NCBI RefSeq assembly: GCF_000376105.1
Contig: NZ_AQWM01000003.1
Coordinates: 62,001-126,000 of the forward strand
Reading direction: 5' to 3'
Length of the DNA stretch: 64,000 bases
Origin: Asticcacaulis benevestitus DSM 16100 = ATCC BAA-896
Lineage (GTDB): Bacteria > Pseudomonadota > Alphaproteobacteria > Caulobacterales > Caulobacteraceae
In this document: piece after piece, positions 26,306 to 35,816 of the stretch
How the letters are laid out: each line of letters opens with the position of its first letter
How positions within the stretch are numbered: position 1 is the stretch's first letter
Translations under genes and position numbers: made by a program
Notes under the pieces: generated by a model
What the model was told of the DNA's origin: nothing
What the model saw: the letters and a program-made list of their open reading frames with translations, nothing else
Database searches by the model: none

Positions 26306-27487
26306 TTAAATTGATTCAACGGCCAAAGCGACGCCCATACCGCCACCGATACACAAAGTGGCGAGGCCCTTTTTCGCGCCGGAACGCTGCATTTCGTGCA
26401 GCAGGGTGACCAGAACGCGGGCGCCGGACGCACCGATCGGGTGACCAATGGCGATGGCGCCGCCGTTGACATTGACCTTGCTGAGATCCCAGCCGAGTTC
26501 ACGGTTGACCGAAATGGCCTGCGCGGCGAAGGCTTCGTTGGCTTCGATCAGGTCGAGATCGCCGACCGACCAGTTGGCCTTGGCCAGCGCCTTGAGCGTG
26601 GCCTGGATCGGGCCAGTGCCCATGATCGCCGGATCGACACCGGAAATCCCGGAAGACACAATGCGGGCCAACGGCTTGAGGCCGCGCTTGTCGGCTTCGG
26701 CGCGCGACATCAGCACCACGGCGGCGGCACCGTCATTCAGGCCCGAAGCGTTGGCGGCAGTGACGGTGCCTTCCTTGTTGAAAGCCGGCTTGAGACCGGA
26801 AATGCTGTCGATGGTGACGCCGTGACGGATAAACTCGTCCTTATCGACGACCGTATCGCCCTTGCGGCCCTTGATGGTATAGGGCGCGATTTCAGCGTCA
26901 AACTTGCCGGCCTTCTGGGCAGCCTCGGCCTTATTTTGCGAGGCGACAGCAAACTCATCCTGTTCCTGACGCGAAATGCCGAACTTCGTGGCGACGTTCT
27001 CGGCCGTCTGGCCCATGTGATAGTTGTTGAAGGCGTCCCACAGGCCGTCCTTGATCATGGTATCAATCATGGAGAGATCGCCCATCTTCTGACCGGCGCG
27101 GATATAGGCGGCGTGAGTCGCCATCGACATGCTTTCCTGACCACCGGCAACGACTATGGCGCTTTCACCGAGCGCGACCTGGGCTGCTCCCAGAGCGACC
27201 GCGCGCAGGCCGGAACCGCAGATCTGGTTGAGCGACCAGGCCGGGGCTTCATAAGGCACGCCTGCCTTGACCGAAGCCTGACGCGCCGGCCCTTGGCCTT
27301 GCGCGGCCTGCAAAACCTGACCGAGAATGACTTCGTTGATGTCCGCGGGCTGAAGACCGGCCCGCTCTATCGCCGCCTTGATGGCGTGGGCGCCCAGATC
27401 ATGCGCGGGAATGGCGGCGAAACTGCCAAGGAAAGAGCCCACGGGTGTGCGGGCGGCGGAGACGATAACGACTTCATTGACGGACAT
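26306..27487 (-). CDS. phaA: Acetyl-CoA C-acetyltransferase (beta-ketothiolase) PhaA
   Basis: Condenses two acetyl-CoA to acetoacetyl-CoA. It has 393 residues with thiolase motifs: the active-site Cys in [18 protein letters not shown] (about 85-102), [28 protein letters not shown] with the catalytic His, and the second Cys in [11 protein letters not shown] near the C-terminus. First gene of phaA-phaB, divergent from phaR across 427 bp. Confidence 0.94.
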   Translation of the reverse strand: MSVNEVVIVSAARTPVGSFLGSFAAIPAHDLGAHAIKAAIERAGLQPADINEVILGQVLQAAQGQGPARQASVKAGVPYEAPAWSLNQICGSGLRAVALGAAQVALGESAIVVAGGQESMSMATHAAYIRAGQKMGDLSMIDTMIKDGLWDAFNNYHMGQTAENVATKFGISRQEQDEFAVASQNKAEAAQKAGKFDAEIAPYTIKGRKGDTVVDKDEFIRHGVTIDSISGLKPAFNKEGTVTAANASGLNDGAAAVVLMSRAEADKRGLKPLARIVSSGISGVDPAIMGTGPIQATLKALAKANWSVGDLDLIEANEAFAAQAISVNRELGWDLSKVNVNGGAIAIGHPIGASGARVLVTLLHEMQRSGAKKGLATLCIGGGMGVALAVESI

Positions 27488-27714
27488 ATTGGGTTTCCTT
27501 GGTAGTTTTTACGGTAGTCTTCTGGGTATCGTTTTCCGGAGATGAAAACACTTATTCCTAAGGGACTTAAGACACCTGACAGGCGAAATCAAGTTACACG
27601 GTTATGACAGTTCCTGAATAGTGGTTTCACTTTATGACCGTATGGGTGCCCTAACGTGAAGGCCGCGTCACGCACCAATTCGCCATGGCAACGCCTTATG
27701 CCTTCAACTTTTTG

Positions 27715-27757
27715 TGCGCAATAAACAGCGCAACACTCAAGGCTAGGCTATTGCGCA
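27715..27757. promoter_or_regulatory. Inverted repeat TGCGCAATA / TATTGCGCA in the phaA-phaR gap
   Basis: Two perfect 9-bp arms, 27715-27723 and 27749-27757, separated by 25 bp that hold a further GCGCAAC. TGC-rich palindromes are the known type of PhaR target in Paracoccus and Rhodobacter. It lies in the gap between divergent phaA and phaR. Candidate operator for one or both. Confidence 0.45.
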
Positions 27758-27860
27758 TGACACAATAGATGGGGCCTTGTTTTAAAGGCGTTTGCGGCAT
27801 TTCAACGCAGGCCCTTTACGCACAAGCAAAAAAGAGCTTATGTTGTGGGTGCGAAATGAA

Positions 27861-27876
27861 TGCAACATAGCTTGCA
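27861..27876. promoter_or_regulatory. Inverted repeat TGCAA-N6-TTGCA just upstream of phaR
   Basis: Perfect 5+6+5 palindrome 39 bp before the phaR ATG, directly upstream of the AGGAGG ribosome binding site at 27904-27909. Its position suits autorepression by PhaR, which is known to repress its own gene in other alphaproteobacteria. The link is inference. Confidence 0.45.
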
Positions 27877-27914
27877 GCGCAACAAACACATCAGGACGAG
27901 TCCAGGAGGCATCT

Positions 27915-28550
27915 ATGGCAGAGACCAAGACACGGGCAAAACGCGGCGAAGGCGATCGCGTCATCATCAAGAAATACGCCAACCGGCGTTTGTACAACAC
28001 TGCCACCAGCTCCTACGTCACGCTCGACAACCTGTCGGACATGGTCCGTCAGGGCGTTGACTTCGTGGTCTATGACGCCAAGAGCGGCGACGACATCACC
28101 CGCACCGTTCTGGCGCAGATCATCTTTGAAGAAGAGAGCCACGGCCAGAACCTGCTGCCGATCCAGTTCCTGCGCCAGCTCATCAGCTTTTATGGCGACA
28201 GCATGCAGAACCTGCTGCCGACCTACCTCGAAATGTCGCTCGATGGTTTCGCCAAGCAGCAGGAGCGCTTCCGCTCGCAATTCTCAACCGCTTTTGGCGG
28301 CACGCCCGGCCTCGGCTTCTTCGATGAGCAGGTGTCGCAAAACCTGGCCATGTTCGATCGCGCCATGCGTATGTTCTCGCCGTTCTCGTTCGCCAACACA
28401 GCCGGTCAGACGGGTGCAGCCACACCGGATTACGCCGCCCCATCGGAAAGCGCCCCCGCCGCCAAGCCGGAAACCGATCAGGTACGCGAACTGCGTCAGC
28501 AGATGGAAGCCATGAAGGCCCAGATCGACCAGTTGGCTTCAAAAGGCTAG
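27915..28550 (+). CDS. phaR: Polyhydroxyalkanoate synthesis regulator PhaR
   Basis: DNA- and PHB-binding repressor of PHA granule genes. The ATG at 27915, preceded by AGGAGG, gives 211 residues. The N-terminal PHB_acc_N domain (about 14-75) has the signature IIKKYANRRLYNTATSSYVTLDNLSDMVRQG. Two PHB accumulation regulatory motifs follow (EEESHGQNLLPIQFLRQLIS), then an Ala/Pro-rich linker and a C-terminal coiled coil (ELRQQMEAMKAQIDQLASKG). Divergent from phaA-phaB. No phaC or phasin gene is in the window. Confidence 0.94.
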   Translation: MAETKTRAKRGEGDRVIIKKYANRRLYNTATSSYVTLDNLSDMVRQGVDFVVYDAKSGDDITRTVLAQIIFEEESHGQNLLPIQFLRQLISFYGDSMQNLLPTYLEMSLDGFAKQQERFRSQFSTAFGGTPGLGFFDEQVSQNLAMFDRAMRMFSPFSFANTAGQTGAATPDYAAPSESAPAAKPETDQVRELRQQMEAMKAQIDQLASKG

Positions 28551-28625
28551 GGGACACAGCGACTGTTCACGATGTGCGCGACAGTCGCACCTCCACATAG
28601 TTTTTTAGCAAAGATGCTGTAGGTT

Positions 28626-28901
28626 ATGCCTATGAGTTCTGATAGCAAATTGCCGGTGCCTGCCGGTCCCGTCATCGAGCACGAGCCCGGCTATGCGCCG
28701 CGCGGTCGCAAACGCCGCGCGACCACCGAAGCCGAGGATGCGACCTACGCGGCGCAAATGTTGAGTGGCGGCGAGAAACGCGGTCTGCGCGGCGGCCCCG
28801 AAACACTGGGGCGGGCAAAATCGACCTATCTCAAGTCGGAATATTCCGGCCCGAACGACCGCCGGCCGCAGCCAGGCCGCGTCACCAAGACTGAAATCTA
28901 A
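28626..28901 (+). CDS. Small conserved-looking basic protein after phaR
   Basis: A 91-residue polar, Arg/Pro/Gly-rich protein without membrane segment, probably mostly disordered (GYAPRGRKRRATTEAEDATY, AQMLSGGEKRGLRGGPETLG). A second ATG at 28632 is equally possible. Codon use is GC-rich and coding-like. It lies 75 bp after phaR on the same strand and before a hairpin at 28935. No family recognised. Confidence 0.6.
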   Translation: MPMSSDSKLPVPAGPVIEHEPGYAPRGRKRRATTEAEDATYAAQMLSGGEKRGLRGGPETLGRAKSTYLKSEYSGPNDRRPQPGRVTKTEI

Positions 28902-28934
28902 CACTATTTTAGCGGCACGCTCTTTGCAGAGTGC

Positions 28935-28958
28935 AAGGCTCCTTATCAGCGGAGCCTT
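28935..28958 (+). terminator. Hairpin AAGGCTCC-N8-GGAGCCTT
   Basis: Perfect 8-bp stem 33 bp after the previous stop, followed only by ACGTGTTTTCCC, so a weak terminator. Its right arm (GGAG) is also spaced correctly to act as ribosome binding site for the small frame at 28961. Confidence 0.5.
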
Positions 28959-28960
28959 AC

Positions 28961-29068
28961 GTGTTTTCCCTTACAAAAGCCCATAAAAGCCGCGGCCAGT
29001 GGACGCGCTTTGCGACACGCGCCTTTGATATCTTCACCGTGACACTGATCTTCGCCGTGTTTGGGTAG
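28961..29068 (+). CDS. Possible 35-residue membrane peptide
   Basis: GTG start six bases after GGAG, reading MFSLTKAHKSRGQWTRF and ending in a hydrophobic stretch FDIFTVTLIFAVFG before TAG. Third codon positions are strongly G/C, as in real genes of this genome. It could be a small membrane peptide or the surviving start of a degraded gene. No family recognised. Confidence 0.35.
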   Translation: MFSLTKAHKSRGQWTRFATRAFDIFTVTLIFAVFG

Positions 29069-29108
29069 TTTGATGGGGCTTAAACAGGCGTGACTTTAAG
29101 TCTACTCT

Positions 29109-29143
29109 CCACGGCTCACTGTTTATCACAGACTGAGCCGTGG
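29109..29143. terminator. Inverted repeat CCACGGCTCA / TGAGCCGTGG
   Basis: Perfect 10-bp arms with a 15-base loop, followed on the plus strand by a T-run starting near 29155. It follows the small frame at 28961-29068 and probably ends plus-strand transcription. Confidence 0.55.
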
Positions 29144-29214
29144 CAAGGGCGCCATTTTTTTATTACAGAATAGGCCGTCGCGCACATTTGCGCGGGCCAT
29201 GCGGCCTGAGCTGG

Positions 29215-29246
29215 ATAAAACATTGATATCGCTTGCGATATCAATG
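29215..29246 (-). terminator. Terminator overlapping the stop codon of the next gene
   Basis: Perfect 12-bp stem CATTGATATCGC / GCGATATCAATG with a two-base loop (29221-29246), followed on the minus strand by TTTTATCC. The TGA stop of the 29241-29759 gene lies inside the stem, so the last codons of the gene form the terminator. Confidence 0.75.
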
Positions 29247-29759
29247 CCCGAAGTCGATATCCTTGCGCGCCGAGATGGCGGTGACAATAAATCCAGCCAG
29301 AACGTCCATGAGCGTCATGAAGGTCAGCAGGAAAAAGATCGAAGTGGCAAAGGGACGGAACAGCAGGAACTCAACCAGGCAAACAATGAACAGGACCATC
29401 GACAGCGAGTGGTTGACGATGGCGACGCTGTCGGACTTGGTCGATTTCAGCAGTTCAAAAAACAGACAGATCAGGGCGCCGAAGAGGATGATGTCGCCAA
29501 TGCTGATGGCCCAGCGCGTACCAGGCGACGGCATGGGCATATTAATCAGTATCTGCGTCGAAGCGTTATAGGCCGACGCCGGATCGGTGCCGCCAAAAAG
29601 CGAAAACAGCGCCAGAATATTGTAAACGGCGAACGGTATAACCAATAAAGGAAATGCGGTAAGCAAGCTGAACCCCTTCTTGTGCTCTGTGGCCGGCGGT
29701 TGTTTATCGTACATGCCGATAGCCGCTTCCTGAGCAATGAGATCGCGGTCGATAGCCAT
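29241..29759 (-). CDS. Four-helix membrane protein of unknown function
   Basis: A 172-residue protein with a 30-residue cytoplasmic N-terminus and four membrane helices at about 31-52, 82-103, 113-132 and 138-160. The loop after helix 1 contains SAYNASTQILINMPMPSPG. No enzyme motif is seen. It starts 23 bp after the stop of the glycosyltransferase gene (29783-30514), so the two are probably co-transcribed and the protein may act in the envelope. Confidence 0.75.
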   Translation of the reverse strand: MAIDRDLIAQEAAIGMYDKQPPATEHKKGFSLLTAFPLLVIPFAVYNILALFSLFGGTDPASAYNASTQILINMPMPSPGTRWAISIGDIILFGALICLFFELLKSTKSDSVAIVNHSLSMVLFIVCLVEFLLFRPFATSIFFLLTFMTLMDVLAGFIVTAISARKDIDFGH

Positions 29760-29782
29760 ACAACTTCTCCCTTTATGCCGTT

Positions 29783-30514
29783 TCAGCTTTCACTGACGTA
29801 TCCAGGCCGACGTAAACGACGATTTAACCACATTACACCCGGTAAATCGGAAAGCGCTACAGCTAAACGTCCGATATTGGTATATTTGGACTGACCTGTG
29901 GTACGTAAGCGATCATCGACAGGTTCAAATAAAATTTCAAAGCCTTCCCGCGTCACCAGCGATGGCAGGTAGCGGTGCATCTGATCGAAGTAGGGCAGAC
30001 GCAGGAAAACCTCACGGCGCAAGGCTTTCAGACCGCAGCCTGTGTCATCGGCCTTGTCGTTCAACAGGCTCTTGCGGATGCTGTTGGCCCAGCGCGACGC
30101 CCATTTCTTTGACGCCGTATCCTGACGATTGCGACGCTGACCGGCCACCATGCCGACCTCCGGCGCGGCTTCGCTCAAGATGCGCGCCATACGGGCGGCA
30201 TCGGCCGCCGGATTTTGGCCGTCGCCGTCGAGCGTGACGACAATATCGCCCTTTGCCGCGAAAACACCGCTGCGCATGGCGCCGCTCTTGCCGACGTTCT
30301 TTGCGTGACGCAGCACGCGCAAAGCCGGGATATCGGCCTTCGACGCCACCAGACGCGCGTGGGTATCGTCACGGCTGGCGTCATCGACCATGAGGATCTC
30401 GTAGCCACCAATGCCGAAGAGCTTTGAAAACTCCGCCTCGATTTCTCTGGCGACTTGTACGCAAGCGCCTTCTTCGTTATAGACGGGCACCACGGCAGAG
30501 ACGGTTACAGGCAT
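29783..30514 (-). CDS. Family 2 glycosyltransferase (polyprenyl-phosphate sugar synthase type)
   Basis: A 243-residue GT-A enzyme with VVPVYNEEGACVQVAREIEAE at the N-terminus, VDDASRDDTHARL, and the metal-binding DGDGQNPAADAARM. DTGCGLKALRREVF and the C-terminal GQSKYTNIGRL are typical of dolichol-phosphate mannose synthase-like and RgtE/ArnC-like enzymes, which load a sugar on a polyprenyl phosphate. There is no C-terminal membrane domain. The divergent neighbour is an ArnT-type transferase, a likely partner using the lipid-linked sugar. Confidence 0.85.
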   Translation of the reverse strand: MPVTVSAVVPVYNEEGACVQVAREIEAEFSKLFGIGGYEILMVDDASRDDTHARLVASKADIPALRVLRHAKNVGKSGAMRSGVFAAKGDIVVTLDGDGQNPAADAARMARILSEAAPEVGMVAGQRRNRQDTASKKWASRWANSIRKSLLNDKADDTGCGLKALRREVFLRLPYFDQMHRYLPSLVTREGFEILFEPVDDRLRTTGQSKYTNIGRLAVALSDLPGVMWLNRRLRRPGYVSES

Positions 30515-30640
30515 GTGAAGCTCGTATCGGGAGTTAGGGCAAAGGCTTGAAACCCATTGGGTTTTGAGCCGTCATAGGCTCTTTGGCCGCTGACGTAAAT
30601 AGTTATCGCCCGCAAGCTGTCGCGGTCTTTGAGGGGTTTC

Positions 30641-32359
30641 ATGGCCGGCATCACTTTACAAGGCATGATCCAGCTTCTGCAAGGCCCCTTTGTCCGCATG
30701 GCCTCGAAGGGCCGGCGCGGGCCGCTGCTGGCCGCCCTACTCGCATTCATCGTCGCCCTGCCCTGCGCCCTTATGCTGCCACCGCTCGACCGCGATGAGT
30801 CGCGTTTCGTGCAGGCCTCGGCGCAGATGATGGAAACGCACGACTATATCAATATCAACGTGCAGGAGGTGCCGCGCTATAAAAAGCCGGTCGGCATCCA
30901 TTGGCTGCAGGTGGCGGCCGTCAAGCTGACCTCCAAGGTGGCCAAACGCGATATCTTCCCTTACCGCCTGCCCTCGCTGCTCGGCGCAGCGCTGGCGGCG
31001 TTTGCCTGCGCCTGGGGCGCTTCCTATGCTTTTGGCACCCGAACAGGCACCAAGGCCGGACTTCTGTTCGCCGTTACCTTCATGCTGTCGACAGAAGCCT
31101 TCTGGGCCAAGACCGACGCCGTTCAGTGCGGGCTGGTGACCCTGATGATGGCGGCGCTGGCGCAGATCTACCTGCGCACCCGTGACCTCGGCGTGGATGA
31201 TCCACGGCCCAAAATGCCCTGGCTTAAACTGGTCTTCTGGCTGGCGGTCGCCGGCACCATCCTGATCAAGATCATCATCGGCCCGATGATACTGGCCGCC
31301 ACCCTGCTGACGCTCTTCGCCTGGGACCGCAAGGTGCGCTGGGCGCGCAATCTGAGCTGGGGCTGGGGTCTGATCCTTGTCCTGCTCATCTGCGGCCCGT
31401 GGTTTATGGCGATCACCGTGGCCACCGACGGCCAGTTCTGGGTCGGGGCGGTTGGCAAGGATTTCGCCGACAAGATCAGCGGCGGCTCCGAAGGACATGC
31501 CGGCTGGCCGGGCTACCATCTGGCCCTGCTGCCCATCACCCTGTTCCCGGCGGCCTGGTTCCTCGGCGGCGCGTTGCAGACGGCGATCTCGCGTCGGCAT
31601 GAGGCGGCCATCCGCTTTGCCATCGCCTGGTTCCTGCCGGCCTTTATCATCTTCGAGCTGTCGCCGACCAAGCTGCCGCACTACACCCTGCCAGCTTTTG
31701 GCGCCCTGATCTGGCTATGCGCCGTTTCGATGGATGTGCCGCTGAAGACCTGGGCCAAGGCGCTAAACGCCGCCGCCGGCCTCATCGGCGGGCTGGTGAT
31801 CTCCGTGATCGCCATCGCCGGCTATCATCTCTACGGCGCGTCCGACGCCCTGATTTTCGTTGTCGCCGTGGTGTCGTCGGCGCTAGTGCTTGCTATCCTC
31901 GGTGGCTGGCTGATGTGGCGCAATCGTCAGCGTGCCGGTTTCGCTTTCCTGCTGGCGGCCGGTATATTGGCGCATCTCAGCTTCGTCAGCGAGCTTGTGC
32001 ATCTGAAGCCTTTGTGGATTTCCAAAATGCTGGAGACGGCGCTGGTGACGGCGCATCTCGATCCGCGCCAGGGTGTAGCGCCCGGGCCGGTGGCCATCAT
32101 CGGCTACGCCGAACCGAGCTTTGTCTTCGCTATGGGCACCAAAACGGAACTGCTCAACGAAGACGCCAAAGGCGCCGTCGCCGCCCTGCGGGAAGGCCGG
32201 CCAGTCTTTGTTGAATCGAAGTTTGAAAAGGCGTTTCAGACGGAAGCCAAGACTGCAGGTATCGTTCCGCACGCGGTCAGCCAGGTCAAAGGTCATAACT
32301 ATAATGGCCATGATCAGGCGCTAACGCTTTACAGCAACACGCCCACTGCCGGTAAATAG
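30641..32359 (+). CDS. ArnT/RgtC-type membrane glycosyltransferase (GT83)
   Basis: A 572-residue polytopic protein with about twelve hydrophobic helices and the GT83 signature in the first periplasmic loop (PPLDRDESRFVQASAQMME), then YKKPVGIHWLQ. Such enzymes move a sugar from polyprenyl phosphate to lipid A or core at the periplasmic face. Caulobacter lipid A carries galacturonic acid, so a GalA transferase is plausible; aminoarabinose is the other option. The ATG at 30641 after GAGGGG is preferred to an upstream TTG. Confidence 0.85.
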   Translation: MAGITLQGMIQLLQGPFVRMASKGRRGPLLAALLAFIVALPCALMLPPLDRDESRFVQASAQMMETHDYININVQEVPRYKKPVGIHWLQVAAVKLTSKVAKRDIFPYRLPSLLGAALAAFACAWGASYAFGTRTGTKAGLLFAVTFMLSTEAFWAKTDAVQCGLVTLMMAALAQIYLRTRDLGVDDPRPKMPWLKLVFWLAVAGTILIKIIIGPMILAATLLTLFAWDRKVRWARNLSWGWGLILVLLICGPWFMAITVATDGQFWVGAVGKDFADKISGGSEGHAGWPGYHLALLPITLFPAAWFLGGALQTAISRRHEAAIRFAIAWFLPAFIIFELSPTKLPHYTLPAFGALIWLCAVSMDVPLKTWAKALNAAAGLIGGLVISVIAIAGYHLYGASDALIFVVAVVSSALVLAILGGWLMWRNRQRAGFAFLLAAGILAHLSFVSELVHLKPLWISKMLETALVTAHLDPRQGVAPGPVAIIGYAEPSFVFAMGTKTELLNEDAKGAVAALREGRPVFVESKFEKAFQTEAKTAGIVPHAVSQVKGHNYNGHDQALTLYSNTPTAGK

Positions 32360-32365
32360 CAGGCC

Positions 32366-33376
32366 TTATTCGGCCGGCAGATCGCTATCCTCATCGTCCT
32401 TGAGTCGCTTGCGAGTCATGGCGCGCGCCACCGACACGGATACGATCACGGGCGACAGCAGCCAGACATAGGCCATGCGCCATATCCCCTTACCCTTGGC
32501 GCGCTTCTTGAAATAGTAGGTCAGGCCATTGCCCTTGTTACGTTCGACAAACATCGGTTCGACGCGTGAGGTATGACCTTCGTGAACCACCTCAGCCTGG
32601 GGATGGAACAGCACCGCGCCGCCCATCTCACGAGCACGCCAGCACAGGTCAACGTCTTCGACATGCAGGAAGAAATTGCTGTCAAAGCCTTTCAGACGGG
32701 CGAAATCTCGCTTCGAGACCGCGAAACAGGCACCGGAAATCGTCGGCACAGGCGCAGGGCCCGCCGGCAGCGGCTGATCCTCATAATGGATTTCGTATTT
32801 TTGCAGGGCAGGTAGCCATTTGGCGAGATGCAGCAGTGACACGAGCGTTGTCACCGGCGTTACCTCGCCCCGTCTGGCACCGCGCTGCTCGCTCATATCG
32901 GGGTTCAGCAGACGCGCACCGACGATGCAGGGCGACGGCTGATTCCTGGCGGCATCTATCAGGCGGCGTGTGCAATCATGCTGCAGCATGGCATCCGGAT
33001 TAAGGAAAACCAGCCACGGCTGATTGGCAAGGATAGCGCCCAGATTGGCAGCGCGGCCAAAACCAATATTGCCATGCCCCTGAACCAGCAGGATGTGATC
33101 ATGATCTTCCTTAAGGTCACGCAGCATCTGCGCGACCTTTTCGGAGGAACCGTTGTCGATAATGATGAACTGGGTCACATGCGGATCGTTCAGCACCCGG
33201 TTGATGCTGTCAAACAGCACCTTGCCGGTATGGAAAACGATCATGATGACCGTGATGCCATCCGCCGCATTCGCATCGGGTCCCAAGTCCAGATGCTGGA
33301 CGAAGTAATTCGCCTCGCTGGTGGCGAGCTTGCGCTCCTTGAGCATGTCGATGATGGAGGGCGGCAGATGGTTCAT
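32366..33376 (-). CDS. Family 2 glycosyltransferase, rhamnosyltransferase-like
   Basis: A 336-residue protein. The GT-A core at about 38-270 includes [76 protein letters not shown] and [16 protein letters not shown], the pattern of WbbL/RfbF-like cytoplasmic enzymes for O-antigen or capsule. The C-terminus has a basic, weakly hydrophobic stretch that may contact the membrane. It starts 4 bp inside the end of thrS, so translation is likely coupled. Confidence 0.88.
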   Translation of the reverse strand: MNHLPPSIIDMLKERKLATSEANYFVQHLDLGPDANAADGITVIMIVFHTGKVLFDSINRVLNDPHVTQFIIIDNGSSEKVAQMLRDLKEDHDHILLVQGHGNIGFGRAANLGAILANQPWLVFLNPDAMLQHDCTRRLIDAARNQPSPCIVGARLLNPDMSEQRGARRGEVTPVTTLVSLLHLAKWLPALQKYEIHYEDQPLPAGPAPVPTISGACFAVSKRDFARLKGFDSNFFLHVEDVDLCWRAREMGGAVLFHPQAEVVHEGHTSRVEPMFVERNKGNGLTYYFKKRAKGKGIWRMAYVWLLSPVIVSVSVARAMTRKRLKDDEDSDLPAE

Positions 33377-35310
33377 GCGTCACGCGTCCTTAGATCTGGG
33401 GGCGTGGCTTCTGCCGACAGGCGCGCGACGGCATCCGCCACGCTCAGAATGGTCTGGCCTTCGGAGCCGAGGAAGCGCAGGGCGACTTCGCCCGTTTCGG
33501 CTTCCTTGCGACCGACGACGGCGATCACCGGCACCTTGGCCAGCGAGTGCTCGCGCACCTTGTAATTGATCTTTTCATTGCGCACATCGGTATCGACGCG
33601 CAGGCCTGCCTTGCGCAGGGCCGCCGCGACGGTCTCCGCGTAAGGATTGGCGTCCGAAGTGATCGGCGCGATGACGACCTGCACCGGCGCCAACCAGATC
33701 GGGAACTTGCCGGCGTAGTTTTCGATCATGATGCCGATGAAGCGCTCGAACGAGCCTAAGATAGCGCGGTGAAGCATGACCGGACGCTGGCGCGAACCGT
33801 CTTCGGCGACATATTCGGCATCAAGGCGTTCGGGCAGCACATAATCGAGTTGCAGGGTGCCGCAGGTCCATTCACGACCGATGGCGTCCTTGACGATGAA
33901 ATCGAGCTTAGGCGCGTAGAAGGCGCCGTCGCCTTCGGCGATCACCACCTCGACGCCGGCCTGACGCGCGGCTTCCGCCAGCATGCCTTCGGCCTTGTCC
34001 CAGAATTCATCCGAACCAGCGCGATTTTCCGGGCGCGTTGCCAGGTTGATATAGGCCGTTTCCATACCGAGATCGGCGTGGATCATGCGGGTCAGGCGCA
34101 CGAACTTCTCGGTTTCCTCGACGATCTGGTCTTCGCGGCAGAAGATGTGGGCATCGTCCTGCGTGAAGCCGCGCACGCGCATCAGACCGTGCAGCGAACC
34201 CGACGGCTCGTAGCGGTGGCAGGCGCCAAATTCGGCCATGCGCATCGGCAGTTCCTTATAGGAACGCAAACCGACCTTGAAGATCTGGACGTGGCCGGGG
34301 CAGTTCATCGGCTTGAGCGAAAGCGTTTCGCCTTCAACCGTTTCGCAGATGAACATGTTGGGGCGATACTTATCCCAGTGGCCGGACTTTTCCCAGAAGG
34401 AACGATCGAGCACCTGCGGCGTCTTGACCTCGACATAGCCGGAATCATCGAGACGACGGCGCATATAGGCCTCAAGCGTGCGCCACAACTGCCAGCCCTT
34501 CGGGTGCCAGAACACCATGCCGCGGCCTTCTTCCTGCATGTGGAAGAGATCCATGGCGCGGCCGATCTTGCGGTGATCGCGCTTTTCGGCTTCCTCGATG
34601 CGGGTGATATAGGCTTCGAGATCGGCATCCGTGGCCCAGGCCGTACCGTAGATGCGCTGCAATTGCGCATTGTTGTGGTCGCCGCGCCAGTAGGCGCCGG
34701 CCAGCTTGGTCAGCTTGAACGCCTTGCCGATAAATTTCGACGACGGCAGGTGCGGCCCGCGGCACAGATCCTTCCAAGCGTCGCCGTGGCGATACATGGT
34801 GATGGTTTCCGTACCCGGCAGATCGCGGATAATTTCGGCCTTGTAGGCCTCGCCGATCGATTCGAAATGCTTGATGGCGTCGTCGCGGTCCCAGACCTCG
34901 CGCACGATCTTCTCGTCGCGGTCAACGATCTCTTTCATCTTCGCTTCGATTTTGGCGAAGTCGTCGGTGCTGAACGGCTCGTCGCGGGCGAAATCGTAAT
35001 AGAAGCCGTCCTCGATCGATGGCCCGATGGTCACCTGCGTGTTCGGGAACAGTTCCTGCACCGCCTCGGCCAGGATGTGGGCCGTGTCGTGACGTATGAC
35101 TTCGAGCGCCTCGGGGGCGTCGCGCGTCAAGATTTCCAAAGCCCCCCCCTCTTCCAGTGGCCGGTCGAGATCAAGCAGCGTACCATCGAGCTTGATCAGA
35201 ACGGCCTTCTTCGCCAGCGATTTTGACAGGCTTTCGGCAATGGCCCTGCCGGTTGTCCCCCTGTCGAAGCTGCGAACGGCGCCATCGGGAAACTTCAAGT
35301 CTATCATCAT
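33373..35310 (-). CDS. thrS: Threonyl-tRNA synthetase
   Basis: Charges tRNA-Thr. The ATG at 35310 gives 645 residues starting [12 protein letters not shown]. Domain order: TGS (1-60), editing domain with [16 protein letters not shown] (HxxxH) and the distal [12 protein letters not shown], class II catalytic core ([11 protein letters not shown], motif 2 [22 protein letters not shown], motif 3 [17 protein letters not shown]), and an anticodon-binding C-terminus. The longer frame to 35358 adds a poor basic leader. Its end overlaps the glycosyltransferase start by 4 bp. Confidence 0.97.
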   Translation of the reverse strand: MMIDLKFPDGAVRSFDRGTTGRAIAESLSKSLAKKAVLIKLDGTLLDLDRPLEEGGALEILTRDAPEALEVIRHDTAHILAEAVQELFPNTQVTIGPSIEDGFYYDFARDEPFSTDDFAKIEAKMKEIVDRDEKIVREVWDRDDAIKHFESIGEAYKAEIIRDLPGTETITMYRHGDAWKDLCRGPHLPSSKFIGKAFKLTKLAGAYWRGDHNNAQLQRIYGTAWATDADLEAYITRIEEAEKRDHRKIGRAMDLFHMQEEGRGMVFWHPKGWQLWRTLEAYMRRRLDDSGYVEVKTPQVLDRSFWEKSGHWDKYRPNMFICETVEGETLSLKPMNCPGHVQIFKVGLRSYKELPMRMAEFGACHRYEPSGSLHGLMRVRGFTQDDAHIFCREDQIVEETEKFVRLTRMIHADLGMETAYINLATRPENRAGSDEFWDKAEGMLAEAARQAGVEVVIAEGDGAFYAPKLDFIVKDAIGREWTCGTLQLDYVLPERLDAEYVAEDGSRQRPVMLHRAILGSFERFIGIMIENYAGKFPIWLAPVQVVIAPITSDANPYAETVAAALRKAGLRVDTDVRNEKINYKVREHSLAKVPVIAVVGRKEAETGEVALRFLGSEGQTILSVADAVARLSAEATPPDLRTRDA

Positions 35311-35448
35311 CTTAGTCACTCTCGTCTGGCGACCTGTAGCCCTTACGGCGGGCTTCATCGCGCAATAAATTTAATAAGGTTTCGATATGGTCTTGGAAAA
35401 CCACCACGAAACCGGGTTTGATGCGACGCGAAAGCGCCATACCAGACC

Positions 35449-35688
35449 TTACTCTTTCGGTTCCTTCGGCAGAACCGGATCATAGCCGCTGCTGCCCCCC
35501 GGCCGACAGCGACAGATACGCTTAATCCCCATCCATGACCCTTTTATGGGGCCGTGGATAATCATGGCTTCAGCGGTATATTCCGAACAGGTCGGCCGGA
35601 AGCGGCAGCCCTGACCGATGTAGGGCGACAATGTGAGCTTGTAGGCTCGCAGCGCCGCACGCACGGAACGTTCGTAAGGAGCGGTCAT
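35449..35688 (-). CDS. yidD: Membrane protein insertion efficiency factor YidD
   Basis: A 79-residue protein from the ATG at 35688 (MTAPYERSVRAALRAYKLTL). It has the family hallmarks SPYIGQGCRFRPTCSEYTAEA and RICRCRPGGSSGYDPV, with Cys residues as usual. YidD helps YidC-dependent insertion of inner-membrane proteins. The frame continues to 35802, but the extra leader is unlike the family. The next genes upstream on this strand are the IscU-like gene and cysS. Confidence 0.94.
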   Translation of the reverse strand: MTAPYERSVRAALRAYKLTLSPYIGQGCRFRPTCSEYTAEAMIIHGPIKGSWMGIKRICRCRPGGSSGYDPVLPKEPKE

Positions 35689-35816
35689 GTGCCATCGAAT
35701 GGAGAAAAAGTTGAACCACGTCAACCCTGCAAATACCCGCCCCCGCGTTAGGGGTATTATGGAACCTATTTTCGTTTGAATGGCAAGCGCCTCGAAGCAC
35801 AACCTGACATTTTATT

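Noticed and set aside
33769-35226. Plus-strand frame of 485 codons inside thrS
   Set aside because: Antisense shadow of threonyl-tRNA synthetase, whose domains are complete.
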